A stretch of 64,000 bases of DNA from Lates calcarifer (lineage: Eukaryota > Chordata > Actinopteri > Centropomidae): the NCBI RefSeq assembly GCF_001640805.2, contig NC_066837.1:26188857-26252856 (forward strand), written 5' to 3'. The position numbers and the translations under genes were made by a program. Below the pieces are notes generated by a model. The model did not search any database, was not told where the DNA came from, and was given only the letters and a program-made list of their open reading frames with translations. Position 1 is the stretch's first letter. Every line of letters begins with the position of its first letter. Of the stretch, positions 51,129 through 63,480 are shown piece by piece.

Positions 51129-52050
51129 TGCTGAATACACTATTAACAAATAAATTAATCAAAAAATTAATCAAAATGTCACAAACACCACTCAGTGCAC
51201 CTGGAACTTTTGGTTGGTAATAAAATTAAGTTGGGGGTAGTGTATTTTGTGTTTTAGATGACTTTCTCTAGTGAATGCCCTGAAATATTTTTCCATTACT
51301 TTAACATTGAAAAAGTGATTAATACAACAACTGGGGAGGACAATAGGAGCAGGAAGGACAGACCCTGGGCTTCAGTGATAACAACAGATGATCAATATTA
51401 TATAATTTTCCACTCATGTTTGATTTGGCTCGGTAATGTTATCGTCATTCACAGGCAATACAGGAAAATGCCATCAAAGAATGACATTTCCCTCTGCACA
51501 CGTCCTTGGACCAGCACTGAGTTTAGATAGATAGACAAAGTCATTGTGAAAGACTTTTTTAACATTTCCACATCGATGATAAACCAACAGTCACAGCATT
51601 AATGGATTTTCTGCCACTGGCATTGGGCAAATGTATGATGTGCATAACTGTGATACAAACTGCTTAAAGGCAATTTTCTGCTGCTGGGACCATGTATTTT
51701 GACCTTGCTCTCACTAAACTATACAATCTGTCTTGCTTCACTCATTTCTCTATGAATATATTTATTTCTAAGGTGAGAAAAATGGAGAAGTTTTCCATCT
51801 GGTCAGTCTGTTCCAGACACGTCTTTCTGTATATTACATGATTTTATTCAACAAGCAATTGGACTGCTCAAAAGGCTTCTGCTATACTCAAGCTTTAAAC
51901 AAAGACATCCAGCACCAGTACTCCACGGTTGCCTGGGATCCTAAACTCCACACATGTAGTGTATGTTAGATTGAGGCCTGTTTACGTGCGCTCCACCAGC
52001 AGCAGCAGAAGCAGTTCTGCAGGTCTTCAACAGTCTGTGTATTGTCAGTG
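51129..52050. other. Non-coding stretch
   Basis: AT-rich without recognisable repeat or exon. Confidence 0.45.
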
Positions 52051-52054
52051 AGCC

Positions 52055-52500
52055 AGTTACGAAACACATCAGTCTCGCAGTCAGATTGTTCCACAGATGT
52101 GGGGCTGACTGGCTTCCAGCTCCTTTGATGTGACGCTGGAGTTTCTAGATTCCACGTCTGTCTATCTGCGTTGGCTGACGACGGAGGCTGTGGAGGGTTA
52201 GATCTTATTTGTGGAGCTCAGCGTAAACAAGCCGGTCGACAGAGAGCCAAGTCAACCTGTCATCCAAAGAAACAGGAGTGTAAGCAGCGTTGGGAGATGG
52301 GGCTCGGGCTCTCTATAAGCCGCTGTAATCAGTGACACTGAGATGGTATCGGTGCAGATGTGAGATGGAGGTCTTGCGCCATAAACAAAGGGTTGGGGAA
52401 AGTTATATCTAATCTTGCCACTGCGTTCTTATTTGTAATATTTCTGCGTAAACAGACGGCATCTCAGGAGGGATCTCTTGTCTCAGTATTGGGTGGCAGA
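52055..52500. promoter_or_regulatory. Candidate conserved non-coding element, CpG-containing
   Basis: 450 bases of balanced, unique sequence with many CpG for this desert (TTACGAAACAC, GATGTGACGCTGG, GTTGGCTGACGACGG, AAGCCGGTCGACAG, TATAAGCCGCTGTAATCAG). No long open frame with known homology. It could be an enhancer or an alternative promoter. Confidence 0.3.
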
Positions 52501-52729
52501 AGTTCAAAGGCAATGCAGGGGTCATGGGATGGAAGAGGCAGGAGGCAGGAGGGGATTTGGTTGGGACAGGGCTCCTGTTGTCCCCAGCTGTCCTGTCCAC
52601 GTCCCCCTTGATCGTAGGGCAGCCCCAGGTCAGAAGGCCACCAAGAAGAAAGGAAAGAGGGAGATGAGGGGGTTCAAATACAGGCTATAAACTGGAGGAG
52701 CCTGGACGAGGGGTGGAGTCTGTGTATAT

Positions 52730-52731
<2 letters not shown>

Positions 52732-52764
<33 letters not shown>
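52732..52764. repeat. (TG)16 microsatellite
   Basis: Perfect TG run. Confidence 0.97.
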
Positions 52765-52768
<4 letters not shown>

Positions 52769-55255
52769 GTGACAACACACACTGTCATCCACTCCCTTCC
52801 CCTGTTCTCACACACACAGGGACAGCGTTACCAGACGTCCCTTTGGCCTCTGATATATTTATATGCTCAGAGCAGTCTCTGCTCAGAGAGGGAGACCCGC
52901 AAGATGCACCTGAGCAAATATTAACATCCTCCATAAGGAGCCTTTGATGTGAGGGGGCCAAAGCCTTGGGTCGGCACCCCTCAGTGGGCTCAGCTCAGAG
53001 CACAAGGTCTGCAGAGTCAATAGAGGAGTGGGAAGAGACTGGAGAGCAGACGGGTCAGACTCACAGCCAGACATGAAGGCTACACGACACATATGGGGGT
53101 CAGGGGAATCTGCATCCAAAGTATGAGGGTTATTTATGTGGACGTATGATTCAGAAAGAACAAACAGAGTCAGTGACCTGTAAAATACATTCAAATGTCA
53201 AAGCAGTTTGCAACAAATACAATGTTTTTGGTTGAACTTGCTCTCATGACAGTTTTAAGGCAATGCTTCAGATTTTTTTTATTACAAAGACCATAGTTAG
53301 CACAGGGAATTCTGTCTCTCAACCCTGCCTGAACTACTGTTGAAAGTTCACAAAACTCAACAGTGTGCACAAAAAAAGAGAGAAAAAATCCACAACTTAT
53401 TTGAAAGAGGAAAAAAGATTAACTTCCACAGACTTAAGTGTCTTCGCTGCTAAATCCCTTTTCAAACGTTGGGAAGAGACTTGTGGGAAATAAATATATA
53501 AAGTCATCCAAGAACCAGGCTAAGTGGTTTATCTCCTTTCATCTTGCCACCGCTATATGAAGACTAATCCTGCCTTGTGTCTTCAGCGTGGAGCCGGGGC
53601 CCCTCTGAACTACATTAAATAGAATAGATTAGCTCCTCCAAAAAGTCACAGGGTGGCATTTCAGAATCTGCCTTGTTTTTTTGGTACCATAGATAGAGGA
53701 TGGCATGAGTCAGTATCTGCGCTCGGCTTTGTCTTTGAGTGTGCGACTGACATCTGAACTCTCACCAGAGTGAAGGGAGTTTTTGCTGGATTGCTGACGA
53801 TAAGGGGACATTGATTGTCTTTTGGTAACCAGGTTTATTTGAAGTTTGAACAATCAGTGTGTGAAAACACTTTTTGTGTGTATTTGTATGTGACATGTGT
53901 GTTTGGGGATGGCTGTGAGCTGAGAACTGATAAAACCATGTAAACCATTCAACAAGCTGTTATCTGCGGGAGCATTGTTCTCTGTCTATTCATTGTAATG
54001 TCCATTCCTACAGAGGAACAGGACAGTTTAGTGCAGGAAGTGGAGTGTGGGCGTGTAATGCAATTAAATGACTCCTTCTCCCTGTTTGATCTGCTCCATT
54101 TCATTTGGTCTTACTAATTTTGAGGGAAAATCAGATAAGGTGAAGCCATCATGTGTTTTCACATCAAAAGTGATGGATGACAATGTTTCCACTATGTTTC
54201 CTCTTCATCTCCTCACTCAGACTTCTGAGGGCAGCAGTGATTAGATCATCTTCAGCATCTCTACACAATGAGCTATTGTGGGGAGAAGCAGCTGTAAATT
54301 GGACTTGTCAAAGCGATCTTGTTAAGGCTGGATCAAAGGCTTTACTGAATACTACTACCTCTCATTCCAAGACGACTTGTTTATATCTGCTAATTTCTCC
54401 TCTTTCTTCCCTACTGAGAAGTGCAAGTTTATAGGCTGGGTGTGCTGGAAGAAGTGAAATCAGCTGAAACAGTTTAGCCAGGCATCAGTGTTCATGAACA
54501 TGTACATTCATTTTTCTGAATGTGTATATACACAACATATGCATGGGTTGTCTGATACAGCTAAGGAAGTGTATGGGAGGTTCTCCAGATGCACTCAATG
54601 AGTTTGAGTTTGGGGGGGGGGGTTACGACAGGACCACAGTTATGCCAGATATGGCCAAACCAAATACCAGGAACTGAAAAGACGCAGGCTGCACACAGAG
54701 GGCTCCCAAATCAAAGGAAAAGGGAGAAAGGAAAAAGAAAGGTAGATGCCAATCCCACATAATCTGGATCAGATCGGAGCCAAGAGCACGGATTTCAGCA
54801 CAGAAATAAAGGCTGTGACCATTTCAGGGGAAATCATGAGGTTTTGATTTGTTGAATGATGGGCTGGGTTATTGTTTCCCATGTCTGATTGATTTGGAGG
54901 GAACATTTATTAGCATGTCAAAATGCAGGCAGTTTGATGTTATTTATGGATATTCATAAATCACCCTCTTACTCCATCTCTGCACGCCTGTGGTACAGTA
55001 CAGCACATGTGCCCAATCACATTTGATCTCAAGGTTTCAAAGATCTAAAAGCACTCTGGATCAGAAGATAGTTTATCGTATTTATCTGTATCCATCTGTT
55101 GGTAATGTTTGAATCCTGTGTGAGAAGTTTATGGCTTTGTTTTGACGTGTAAACTAGCTTCATAGTATGTGACCAACCTTTCTTTGTGTTAATACCAGAA
55201 TCAGTGTGAAGCAAGCTGACAGGAGCTACAACACAATCAGTGTTAAAAGAACAAG
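52765..55255. other. Non-coding stretch
   Basis: Moderately GC at 52800-53120, then AT-rich. A run of nine or more G at about 54612. Open frames here lack recognisable similarity. Confidence 0.4.
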
Positions 55256-55261
55256 TATCCA

Positions 55262-55400
55262 TGTCTTTTGAACTGTGGAATAGCTTCCCACTCACTATCG
55301 AATCTCTTCGCCTCACTGAAATCTTTGAAACCCATTTTGAGGCCCCTCTCTTTTCTTATGGTTTTTGAAAGTCATCATGAAGACTTTCTGTATATTTTAT
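55262..55400 (+). mobile_element. LINE-like 3' coding remnant
   Basis: One frame reads FELWNSFPLTIESLRLTEIF, then ETHFEAPLF, resembling the LWNSLP...SFKS.LKTHLF segment found at the C-terminal end of many animal LINE reverse transcriptases. Very short and degenerate. Confidence 0.45.
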
Positions 55401-55456
55401 TATTTATAAGATCTCTATCTTATGTATTGTTCAGTAAATATATCTCAAATGACCTT

Positions 55457-55500
55457 TTCTTAACCCTCGCGTTGTCCTCTGGGTCAAAGTGACCCGGTGG
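55457..55500. repeat. TTAACCCTC-type MITE end
   Basis: TTAACCCTCGCGTTGTCCTC followed by TGGGTCAAAGTGACCCGG, with palindromic GGGTCAAAGTGACCC. It matches the recurrent teleost TTAACCCTCCTGTTGTCCTC end that is usually linked to piggyBac-like non-autonomous elements. The (TG)n microsatellite that follows may have replaced the interior. No second end found. Confidence 0.45.
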
Positions 55501-55515
55501 CCGACAATGTGCCTT

Positions 55516-55550
<35 letters not shown>
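55516..55550. repeat. (TG)n microsatellite
   Basis: TG run with one GC interruption near its start. Confidence 0.95.
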
Positions 55551-56470
55551 AGTAGGATTTGTTGTTGTGCATAACATTTGTGATTCTGAAGCGGTTATCT
55601 TTTGTTTTTGAATAATAGTAAGAAAAAAAAAAAATTTGTGTTCTTACTGATTGCAGTAGGACTCTGGTCAAGATTTTCTGTTTTAATTTGTTTCATTTTA
55701 ACATTATATACATCACATTTAGTCTGTATACATACTCATATTTATCCATAGACATATAACACACATTATCAGTTGAAAAGACATGTTAAACTGAATCTTC
55801 ACCACCTTTCCCTTTATTAAATAACACTAATTCACATAAGTAGCATTTTAACATTGCAGTTGGTGGAGGTCGAGTTGATGTTAACTACTTTACATACTGT
55901 TCCATATCCATGATATTCTATAGACTGATCATCTGTTTCATCTAAAATCTTCTAAGTGGTTAGTATATACAGCTGTCATAAAAATGTGCTATAGACTAGT
56001 GGAGAATAAAATAGCAAACCTCACAGACAAGTACGTCAAAACTGTACAAAAAGAAAAAAGTAAATTTACTTTCTACTACCATGGGTGCTGCAACAAGCTA
56101 TAACAAGCTCCAGTTAGCCAAAGAGGAAATGTATTTGCTGTCACTGTGAGTACAGAACAGGACCATACACTTTGTTTGAGGCCTTATGATGAATAAAAAA
56201 TCTTTATCTGAGTAAGTTTGGAGTTAATAAGTCCAAAAATAGTTTGCTGGTGTCAGATCTCCACATACAGTAAAGTATCTGCATAAACAAGCAAATGTAG
56301 CAACACAGTGAACATATAGTGGCAATGAAGAATATCCATGTGTAAGGTTGAAATCAGATGGTAAAACCCTCCCTAAGGCGGCTGTAATACCATCAAAGCC
56401 TCAGTCATGCTTTATAACGCAGTACTGGGACTTGTCTGCTGCTCTATTTCAGTATATGTAAACAGGGGCC
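55551..56470. other. Non-coding AT-rich stretch
   Basis: Nothing recognised. Confidence 0.45.
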
Positions 56471-56479
56471 AATAGTGGA

Positions 56480-56670
56480 CCTCTGTCTGTCAGCAGAAAC
56501 ACATTTGCGGGAGCATCAAATGAGGGCCAGAGCTGAAGAGCAGGCCGCCTTATTTAATAATTAATCAAGGTGCAGTTCAAGGCACACAATCTGATGAAAG
56601 CACCGTCTGTCAGGCAAAATTAAGCCCTTCTATCATTCCATTATTGTTGTTAGTTTAGGCTGATCTCTCT
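56480..56670. promoter_or_regulatory. Candidate conserved non-coding element
   Basis: Contains CCTTATTTAATAATTAATCA (clustered homeodomain-type cores), ACATTTGCGGGAGCATC and GAGCAGGCCGCC. Unique-looking, stop-rich, no simple repeat. Confidence 0.3.
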
Positions 56671-57640
56671 TTCATTCCTCAGCCCCTCTATTCTTGCCTC
56701 TCCCTCCTTCCCTCCATCCTTCTTGCCCCCACTCTCCTCGTCTTATCATAAGTTTGAAGTTGTCAGTGTGTCAATTAAAGCGAGTTGCGGCATGTTGTTT
56801 CATTGCATGGGACGTTTGATGATTTTGATGTAAAAGTGCTTTGAAATCTGTTTATTTTGCGTTGCTCTTTCTTCAGCACTCTTCTTCTTGCCGGCTGGTA
56901 TGCTGTGGGTTCCTCTTATCTTTTGTGGCTGTGAATTAAAGCGAGGAGGAAAATGCAACAAAGGTATGCAAGCGTGTCCGATGATGTCACATGCGGATGA
57001 TGATGACTTGAAAGTATATGTGCAGAAAGCTCCTTAAGGGCATGTAGACAGTGTAGTCAGTTTAATCAAGAGACCAACACATTCCTCAAACACACAGACT
57101 GGGTGGGAGGGGTGGGGTGGAAGTCATGTATGAACCCAAAGAAAAACTAAAACAAGCCAAATTCAATTCAAAAAGTTTTTCCTTCTGAATTTTCTTCAAA
57201 CTCACTCATTTGGAGTGAATCTATTGATAGTCTCATCCCCACAGGAAACTTTACTTTTAAAGCTTGATGTAGAAGCTACAGTATGGAATTTTTAAAAAAA
57301 ATATGCTCTAAAAAATGTCTTAATTTTGAGAGGGGCTGTCAAAGACCTCTGTGATCCGGATTCAGGAGCCCTGCAGCTGCATAGCGATATTATCATTTAA
57401 ATTTTTTGTGCGAGCCTCATCCTTCTAATTAACCAGAGAAGGCCAAAGTCAGGGGTAGGAGCTCACAGCTGTCAATCAATACAAGAATGTGCTGCTGGTT
57501 TACCACACCTCTTACACTGAGGTTTCAGGCTAGTATTAGCACAATTGCTGACTTACAGACTAGCAAGTTGATACCTGATACCTGCATCCGCTGAGAAGCT
57601 AGAATATATCTGTTCAAGCATAGCTGGTTAACACATAGGA
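56671..57640. other. Non-coding stretch
   Basis: Pyrimidine-rich at 56695-56745, otherwise AT-rich. Nothing recognised. Confidence 0.4.
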
Positions 57641-57642
57641 AA

Positions 57643-58080
57643 TTTTAAAGCCGCAGTAATCAATATTTTTCCATCAACAATGGGTCAAATGACTGTAATG
57701 TGAAAGGTGTTGGATGGAGAATTTTCATCTAACTCTGTACCTCTCTTCAGCTCAATGGAGTGTCACAGCAACTAATTGTTTTGGTTCACTACCCACAGCT
57801 TTTCTGTTTTGGTTCACTCTTACTGCTCTCATCAGCCTTGTTTTCAGCTACAGCAGACAGCTGTTCTCAGTGAAAAAACTCTAACACTCAGCATCAAATG
57901 GCTGACAAACAAGATTAGCCACTAACTTGTGAAAACAGAGGAGCATTTAGCAGAGCCAGATATTTCCCCCAAGAGTTGGTGGAGACTCAAACAAAGCTAA
58001 AAGGAGAATGAATATTGGACATAGATTGATCAGGTGGCTAAAAATGTCACTCAAAATCAATGCTAATCTTGCTCCTTGAC
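57643..58080. repeat. Teleost dispersed repeat
   Basis: Contains AAAGCCGCAGTAATCAATAT, ATCAACAATGGGTCAAATGA, GAGGAGCATTTAGCAGAGCC, CAGATATTTCCCCCAAGAGT and GAGAATGAATATTGGACATA in the order I know from a common fish non-autonomous element. No coding capacity; family not named. Confidence 0.6.
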
Positions 58081-59208
58081 TGCTTAGTGTGTAAAAGGGC
58101 AATTTCTTCTTATGTGTGCCATAATCCCGTCTCTAATGACCAAAAAAACTTAACAAGGCTTTTCTGAATTCCTGTTCCTATTAATTCTTGACCACCACAT
58201 GATATTTCTAAAAATGTGCTCCAAGCATGACTTTACTTCTGCTGCTTATGCTTGATAATCTTCTTGTTATGTTTTCAGCTTATGCCCCTGAAGCAAACTT
58301 CATTTTCCTTTAATATGTCATTATCTTTTGGCTTTTGTTGAACATTTTGTGTTGCCTGGTTGTAAATTTGGAATGTTGATAAAGTATTTTTTTATTCAGA
58401 TATCTGCAGCAATTTTAGGTAATAATGTCTTATGATAACAGACAACAGTATTTTTTACTTTAAAGACAGGAGCGCACACCTTCCATCACCACCATCCATT
58501 AACATCAAGTCTTGGCTCTGAACTCAAAAGCCCTAATCAAATAAGTCTTTCATCGTCAGGTGTATAAACCTACACCTTCTACATTCCAAAATTCTACCCT
58601 TGTGTGTGTTTGTGTGTGAGTCTAAGCACACGCTCATTGTTCACACCATGTATATCTATCATAGCCATATGCCCATACGGTACATTCCTCACTACCCAAA
58701 CAAAGAGCTCTCAGGCATATTTGGCTGCAGCAACATAAAACACAAGCAGAACTGACAGGAACATTATGTGCAACAATAACTCTTTCTCATACCTGTACAG
58801 GAGCGTTTCTTCTGCATGATACCACAAGAAGAAATTACCAGCTACTGCTGAAAAATGAGAGTAACACTAAAACTTGACATAATTATCTCCAAAATGATTA
58901 CTTCAAGCCAAATAAATCAGTTTTAGTGCTTTGATGGGTGCTGATGTGAAACCAAAAGTGCAGCACTACCACTGAAACATGATCTATACTATAGTACTGA
59001 GAATAAGTAAAATAGCTTCACTCTCTTCACACATTAATTGCAATAACATTTGGGCTCTTAAAGGCTATTATATTACATTTAGATTGGGTGTAACACAGTT
59101 AACAGAGTTTCAGGTAATGGTGACTTTATTTATCTACTAAGATATTTAGTTCAATTGATTATTTTTAGATGATTATTACATTCCCTTTAAAACTGCACTT
59201 ACTCATAG

Positions 59209-59240
<32 letters not shown>

Positions 59241-59244
59241 GTAC

Positions 59245-59282
<38 letters not shown>

Positions 59283-60670
59283 ACACATGCTTGTTGTACT
59301 ATTCAAAGCAAATAGAGAGCCTAATCTAATCTATCTATTACAAGCAGGGTCTAGATTCCTGTTCAAAACAAGTTTTACACAGAACCTAGCTATTTCTTCT
59401 TGTCTTATCCAAAGTCTTGAATCACCTCAGTCTGTATGTGTGTGGGTTTCATCAGGGTTGGCTGTATGATAAGAATTACTTACAGTACACTGATGACAAC
59501 GTACTGAACATTACCTGAAAACTGTGATGTATCTGCTGTAGTTTTTTATTTTTATTTTGTCAGTTTATTATTTTATCTATTTTTACTTTCACGCCAACTT
59601 CCCCATTCTTCCCTGTATCTTTAGGTTGTGAGAGTAATGTGGGGGATTTCTGCTGAACAGACAATGAGGGCCTTTTCAAGTGCCCTCATGATGTTTTATG
59701 GGAATTTGCCAAGGTAACTGTACTTACCAGAGCAGAGTCATCAAAAGGCCATGTTTAAAAAAGAAAATCAGATTAGATTGAGAAGGTCTTCAGAGCGTGT
59801 CTGATCTGTGAGCAAGATTCATGATTCATGTGTGTAGGTTTCAACCAAGAGACCACGACTGCTAGTTATAGCTGGGCTAAAGGCACCAGCTATTTTAAAC
59901 AGACACTATTACTGTTTCTTTAATATAAATACTGGTGTCCATCTTAGGAATCTGATGTGCACATTGTTAAAAAAAAGTGAGAGCTGATATATTTAAATGT
60001 CAGATAGATAACATGCATATATTCATAGATAATAATGCTGGTTTCATTCTAGAGTTACTGACATGTAATTACATTTCAATTTTCAGATAACATTCCATCT
60101 GAAAAACACACTGTATTATCTTTCTATTTGTATCAGCTTGTAAAGAAATACAATTATCCCTAAGGTTTCCAATATGGAGATTCCCAAATGGCTTCATTAT
60201 GGGCAACCCACATTTACATTTCAATGGAGTAGTAGTATAATGTCATATACATGAATTCACATAAATTACACCGTATATAATCTCAGCAATGGAAGAAAGT
60301 GTTTGAATGATACAGTTGCTTAAAAACCATGAAAACAAACATCTCAGCAGACATATAACATGTCTATAAGGCCAAAGACTGTATATTTAGTTAATGCTCC
60401 CTGTTTCTACATAAATGTCAGCTGTCAGAATTAGTTTAGGATGAGCAACAAGAGAGTTTCATGCGATTAAAATATAAGAAATCAAACAATAAAAATAAAA
60501 TAGGATCTTTCGAAAGATGCAAAAACCCTGATGTAAGTATCTCTTTTGTAGAAATGAACTTTAAAATGAATTATAATGTACAGACATTTACTGATACGCG
60601 ATCACAACATCAGATGTGCTTTTCATGCGGGCCATACTCTTTATCTCTCTACAGGTTTGACAGCTTAGCT
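58081..60670. other. Non-coding stretch
   Basis: AT-rich with the palindromic CA/TG microsatellite at 59208-59276. No exon recognised. Confidence 0.45.
59208..59276. repeat. (CA)n-core-(TG)n palindromic microsatellite
   Basis: About 14 CA units, a core reading ATATATGTACACATG, then about 13 TG units. The two arms are reverse complements, giving a hairpin of more than 25 base pairs. Confidence 0.95.
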
Positions 60671-60719
60671 GTCATTGAGGTTATGAATGTGAAGGGATGT
60701 GTGTGTGTGTGTGTGTCTG

Positions 60720-60960
60720 TTGAAGAAGGCAGACTGGTTAGGCCTGAGGCCCCAGGCCTTTTGTTAAGTAGAGGGGACGGTAATTAGGACGGACTTCGTC
60801 TGGGGCCAATGGTCTAATTCAGTGGTGCTGTTAACGGCCTCACTAAAGATCAAATGCAGTTGCAAACAGATCAAAGTGAACACCGGACTGGTTTGAAAGG
60901 GGAAGCTGCAGCCTAAATTAATCAGGGCTTTTATTCTCCACAGTCAGGTGGCTGAGAGGA
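60720..60960. promoter_or_regulatory. Candidate conserved non-coding element
   Basis: Contains CTGAGGCCCCAGGCCTTTTG, GGGACGGTAATTAGGACGGA, CTGTTAACGGCCTCACTAAAG and AATTAATCAGGGCTTTTATT. Higher GC than its surroundings and free of simple repeat. Confidence 0.3.
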
Positions 60961-63210
60961 GACAGGTATGTGAACAGCATAAAGGCAACACCTGGTCAAT
61001 GTCCAGGGGTGCAGTGTCAATTAAGCTGTAACTGCGGAGTGTGTGTGTAAGTGTGTGTGTTTATGTGTGCGCATGTGAGTGCGAATGTGCAATATGTGTG
61101 TATATGTGTGTGTGCTTGTGTGTGTGCTTGTATGTGGGTTTGCTTGCACACCTGCCTTTATCCTTTGAATGAGGACACCTGCACCAACCCTTCACCTTAA
61201 CTTAACTATTTTTTGTATTCTTTTATTGCCTGTGGTAATACTGTACTTACTAATTGCTAAGATTTGGGACCACATTGACAGCACTGCATTGAAGGGTGAT
61301 AAATTAATGGATTTACTGTATCTGATGATTTAAACATACAAATTAAAAGTAGTTACAATCACTGAGAATAAAACCACAAGAAAACCTGAAGGTTTAGGAC
61401 AAATACATACATACCAACAATTACAAACAATGGTTAAGTAGCATAGTCTACATGTTCTAGGCTCACTGCATTATGTAAATCAGGTTATAAGACTTTGACC
61501 ACAATTCAAGACCACTTTGAATATTTGCTCAGATGTGATCAGTTTTAGGCATTTTAGGCCTCAATAATACAGCTGCAGAATAAAGAAATATATTTTTACC
61601 CATCAAAACCAGAAAAAGCAAGATGAGCGGTCAGACAATTGTTTGTTTGTAAAAAGTACATCTGCATTACTATTTGGAGGTTAAACCATGTTACTGCATG
61701 AAGCTAAGAACCAATAAGTAGGTCTGTAAAACTGCAATAGATAGGTACTGCAGAGGGTTTGAATAATGATTCAAATCTGACTGACTGCTTCTTGACTGTG
61801 TCTCTTTTTGCTGTGTGTTTTGTGTGAGCACAGTACTTTTATTACAGACAGGAATAATGGCCAATATGAGGAAATAAAATCCAAAGTCACTTGGAATTGT
61901 TGTTTTGTTAAATGTTTTAAGAAATTCCACAAAAAAATAAATATGACTAAATAAATTCTTAAAACTTCATATACTCCTTTCTTGATGAAAAACTCAGACT
62001 AGATGAATATGTATATGTATTTTGTTAAACTTGTTTCCTCAGGTTTCAGTTTTACACTTTATTGAAGGTCTGTCCACATTGCATCATACTTGGGTTGCAT
62101 ACTGGACCACAATTGTTTCCCAAACTAACTAAATTCTGCTTGTATCTGTGCATCTTAAACTCATTTTAGAGGAATCCCACCCTTCAGCAGTTGAATGTGA
62201 AAACAACCTTGAAGTGTCAAACTCTGCACATGTGACATATTCTGCTCAGTGAAGGTCAAACATCCAGTTGGTGTAACAACAAGAAAACATAATTTTAAGT
62301 GGAGGAAAAAACTAATTCCTTTTACTTTTTGTTTCACATCCACTTCTAAAATCTTGAATACTATTGATAGTAGATGGAGCATTTTTTCTATGTCTTTTGA
62401 AAGCAGGTGATTTGATGGTTTAACATAGACGGACATGACCTCATAAACATACAGCAAGAGAAGCATTACATTAACAGAGGATAGGGTGTGGCTGTAATAT
62501 GGGGATGATGTGGTACAGAAATTCAAGCTTACATGTAATGTGTGTAGTTAGCAGAACATATGGGCATTCTTTGCATGCTTGCTTGTGCATATGAGGCTGA
62601 TGTAGACTTACTTTTACAGAGGAGAGGAGCGTGTGTATGTACAGTATAAATGAAAAAAGGAGGAAAAATGAAATGAATAGGATGGTGGACTAATAAATCT
62701 TGTTAGTACTTACATAAGGAGTTCTTTTTCCTGTACTAAAAAAAAAAAACACTAAACACAGCTTCCACTCCACAACCAGGCCCTGCTCTTGTACATTTCC
62801 CACTGATGTCACTCTTGATTGGTTCCCATAGATGATGTCAGTGTTTACTCTGTGTTTACTCGGCTCCTGCCTGAGAGATATCACACCAGGCTACCACGTG
62901 GACTTGGGCCTGATGAGTGGATTCTGTAGTCACCAAGCCAGGTCCTCATTTAAGGCTAATCTGTTTGGCCGTGGAAAACAATGACTACGTCATCGGTAAT
63001 TTGGCCCCTTGTGTGAAGTATGGTGAGGGGGGATCTGGCTTTCATCTCTAAATTCCATTCCCAAACCCTTCCACTGCAAATTTCTGACTCTGTTTCTACA
63101 AAATTCCCTCTTGGGATTACTGAAATTCTGTTACTGCTGCAAGAATTCCAGCCTCGTGTCCCCTGTCCTTGCTCAAAACACACTTCTGTTTTCTTCAATG
63201 CTCCATGTTG
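60961..63210. other. Non-coding stretch
   Basis: TG-rich imperfect repeat at 61038-61145, otherwise AT-rich. Nothing else recognised. Confidence 0.45.
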
Positions 63211-63214
63211 CAGC

Positions 63215-63480
63215 AAGATGACAAATAACCTATGTGAAGTGACTAATGGCTGCCATGCATTATGGAGGCCTATAAAGATTAAGCCCAGTGCTAAGTGGAA
63301 TCAGAAGGCTGTTGGGAGGTAATTACATGCCAGCCTTACAAACACCATGTTTCCTTGGGATGCAGCCAAACCTGCTTTAGTTTTCCTCTTTGAACTAACT
63401 TAACCCCTGGCTGTAACCAGAGGGGGGATTTACAGTATGAGATCCCTGCTAATGTTAGGCCACTGGACTCTTTTTTTTTA
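63215..63480. promoter_or_regulatory. Possible conserved non-coding island
   Basis: Unique balanced sequence (GGAGGCCTATAAAGATTAAG, GGGAGGTAATTACATGCC, CTTGGGATGCAGCCAAACC) with a TAATTA core. No coding signal. Confidence 0.22.

Noticed and set aside
52360..52690. Open frames rich in Gly/Arg in the CpG-bearing island
   Set aside because: No recognisable domain. The frames reflect local GC content, so the block is better described as a non-coding island.
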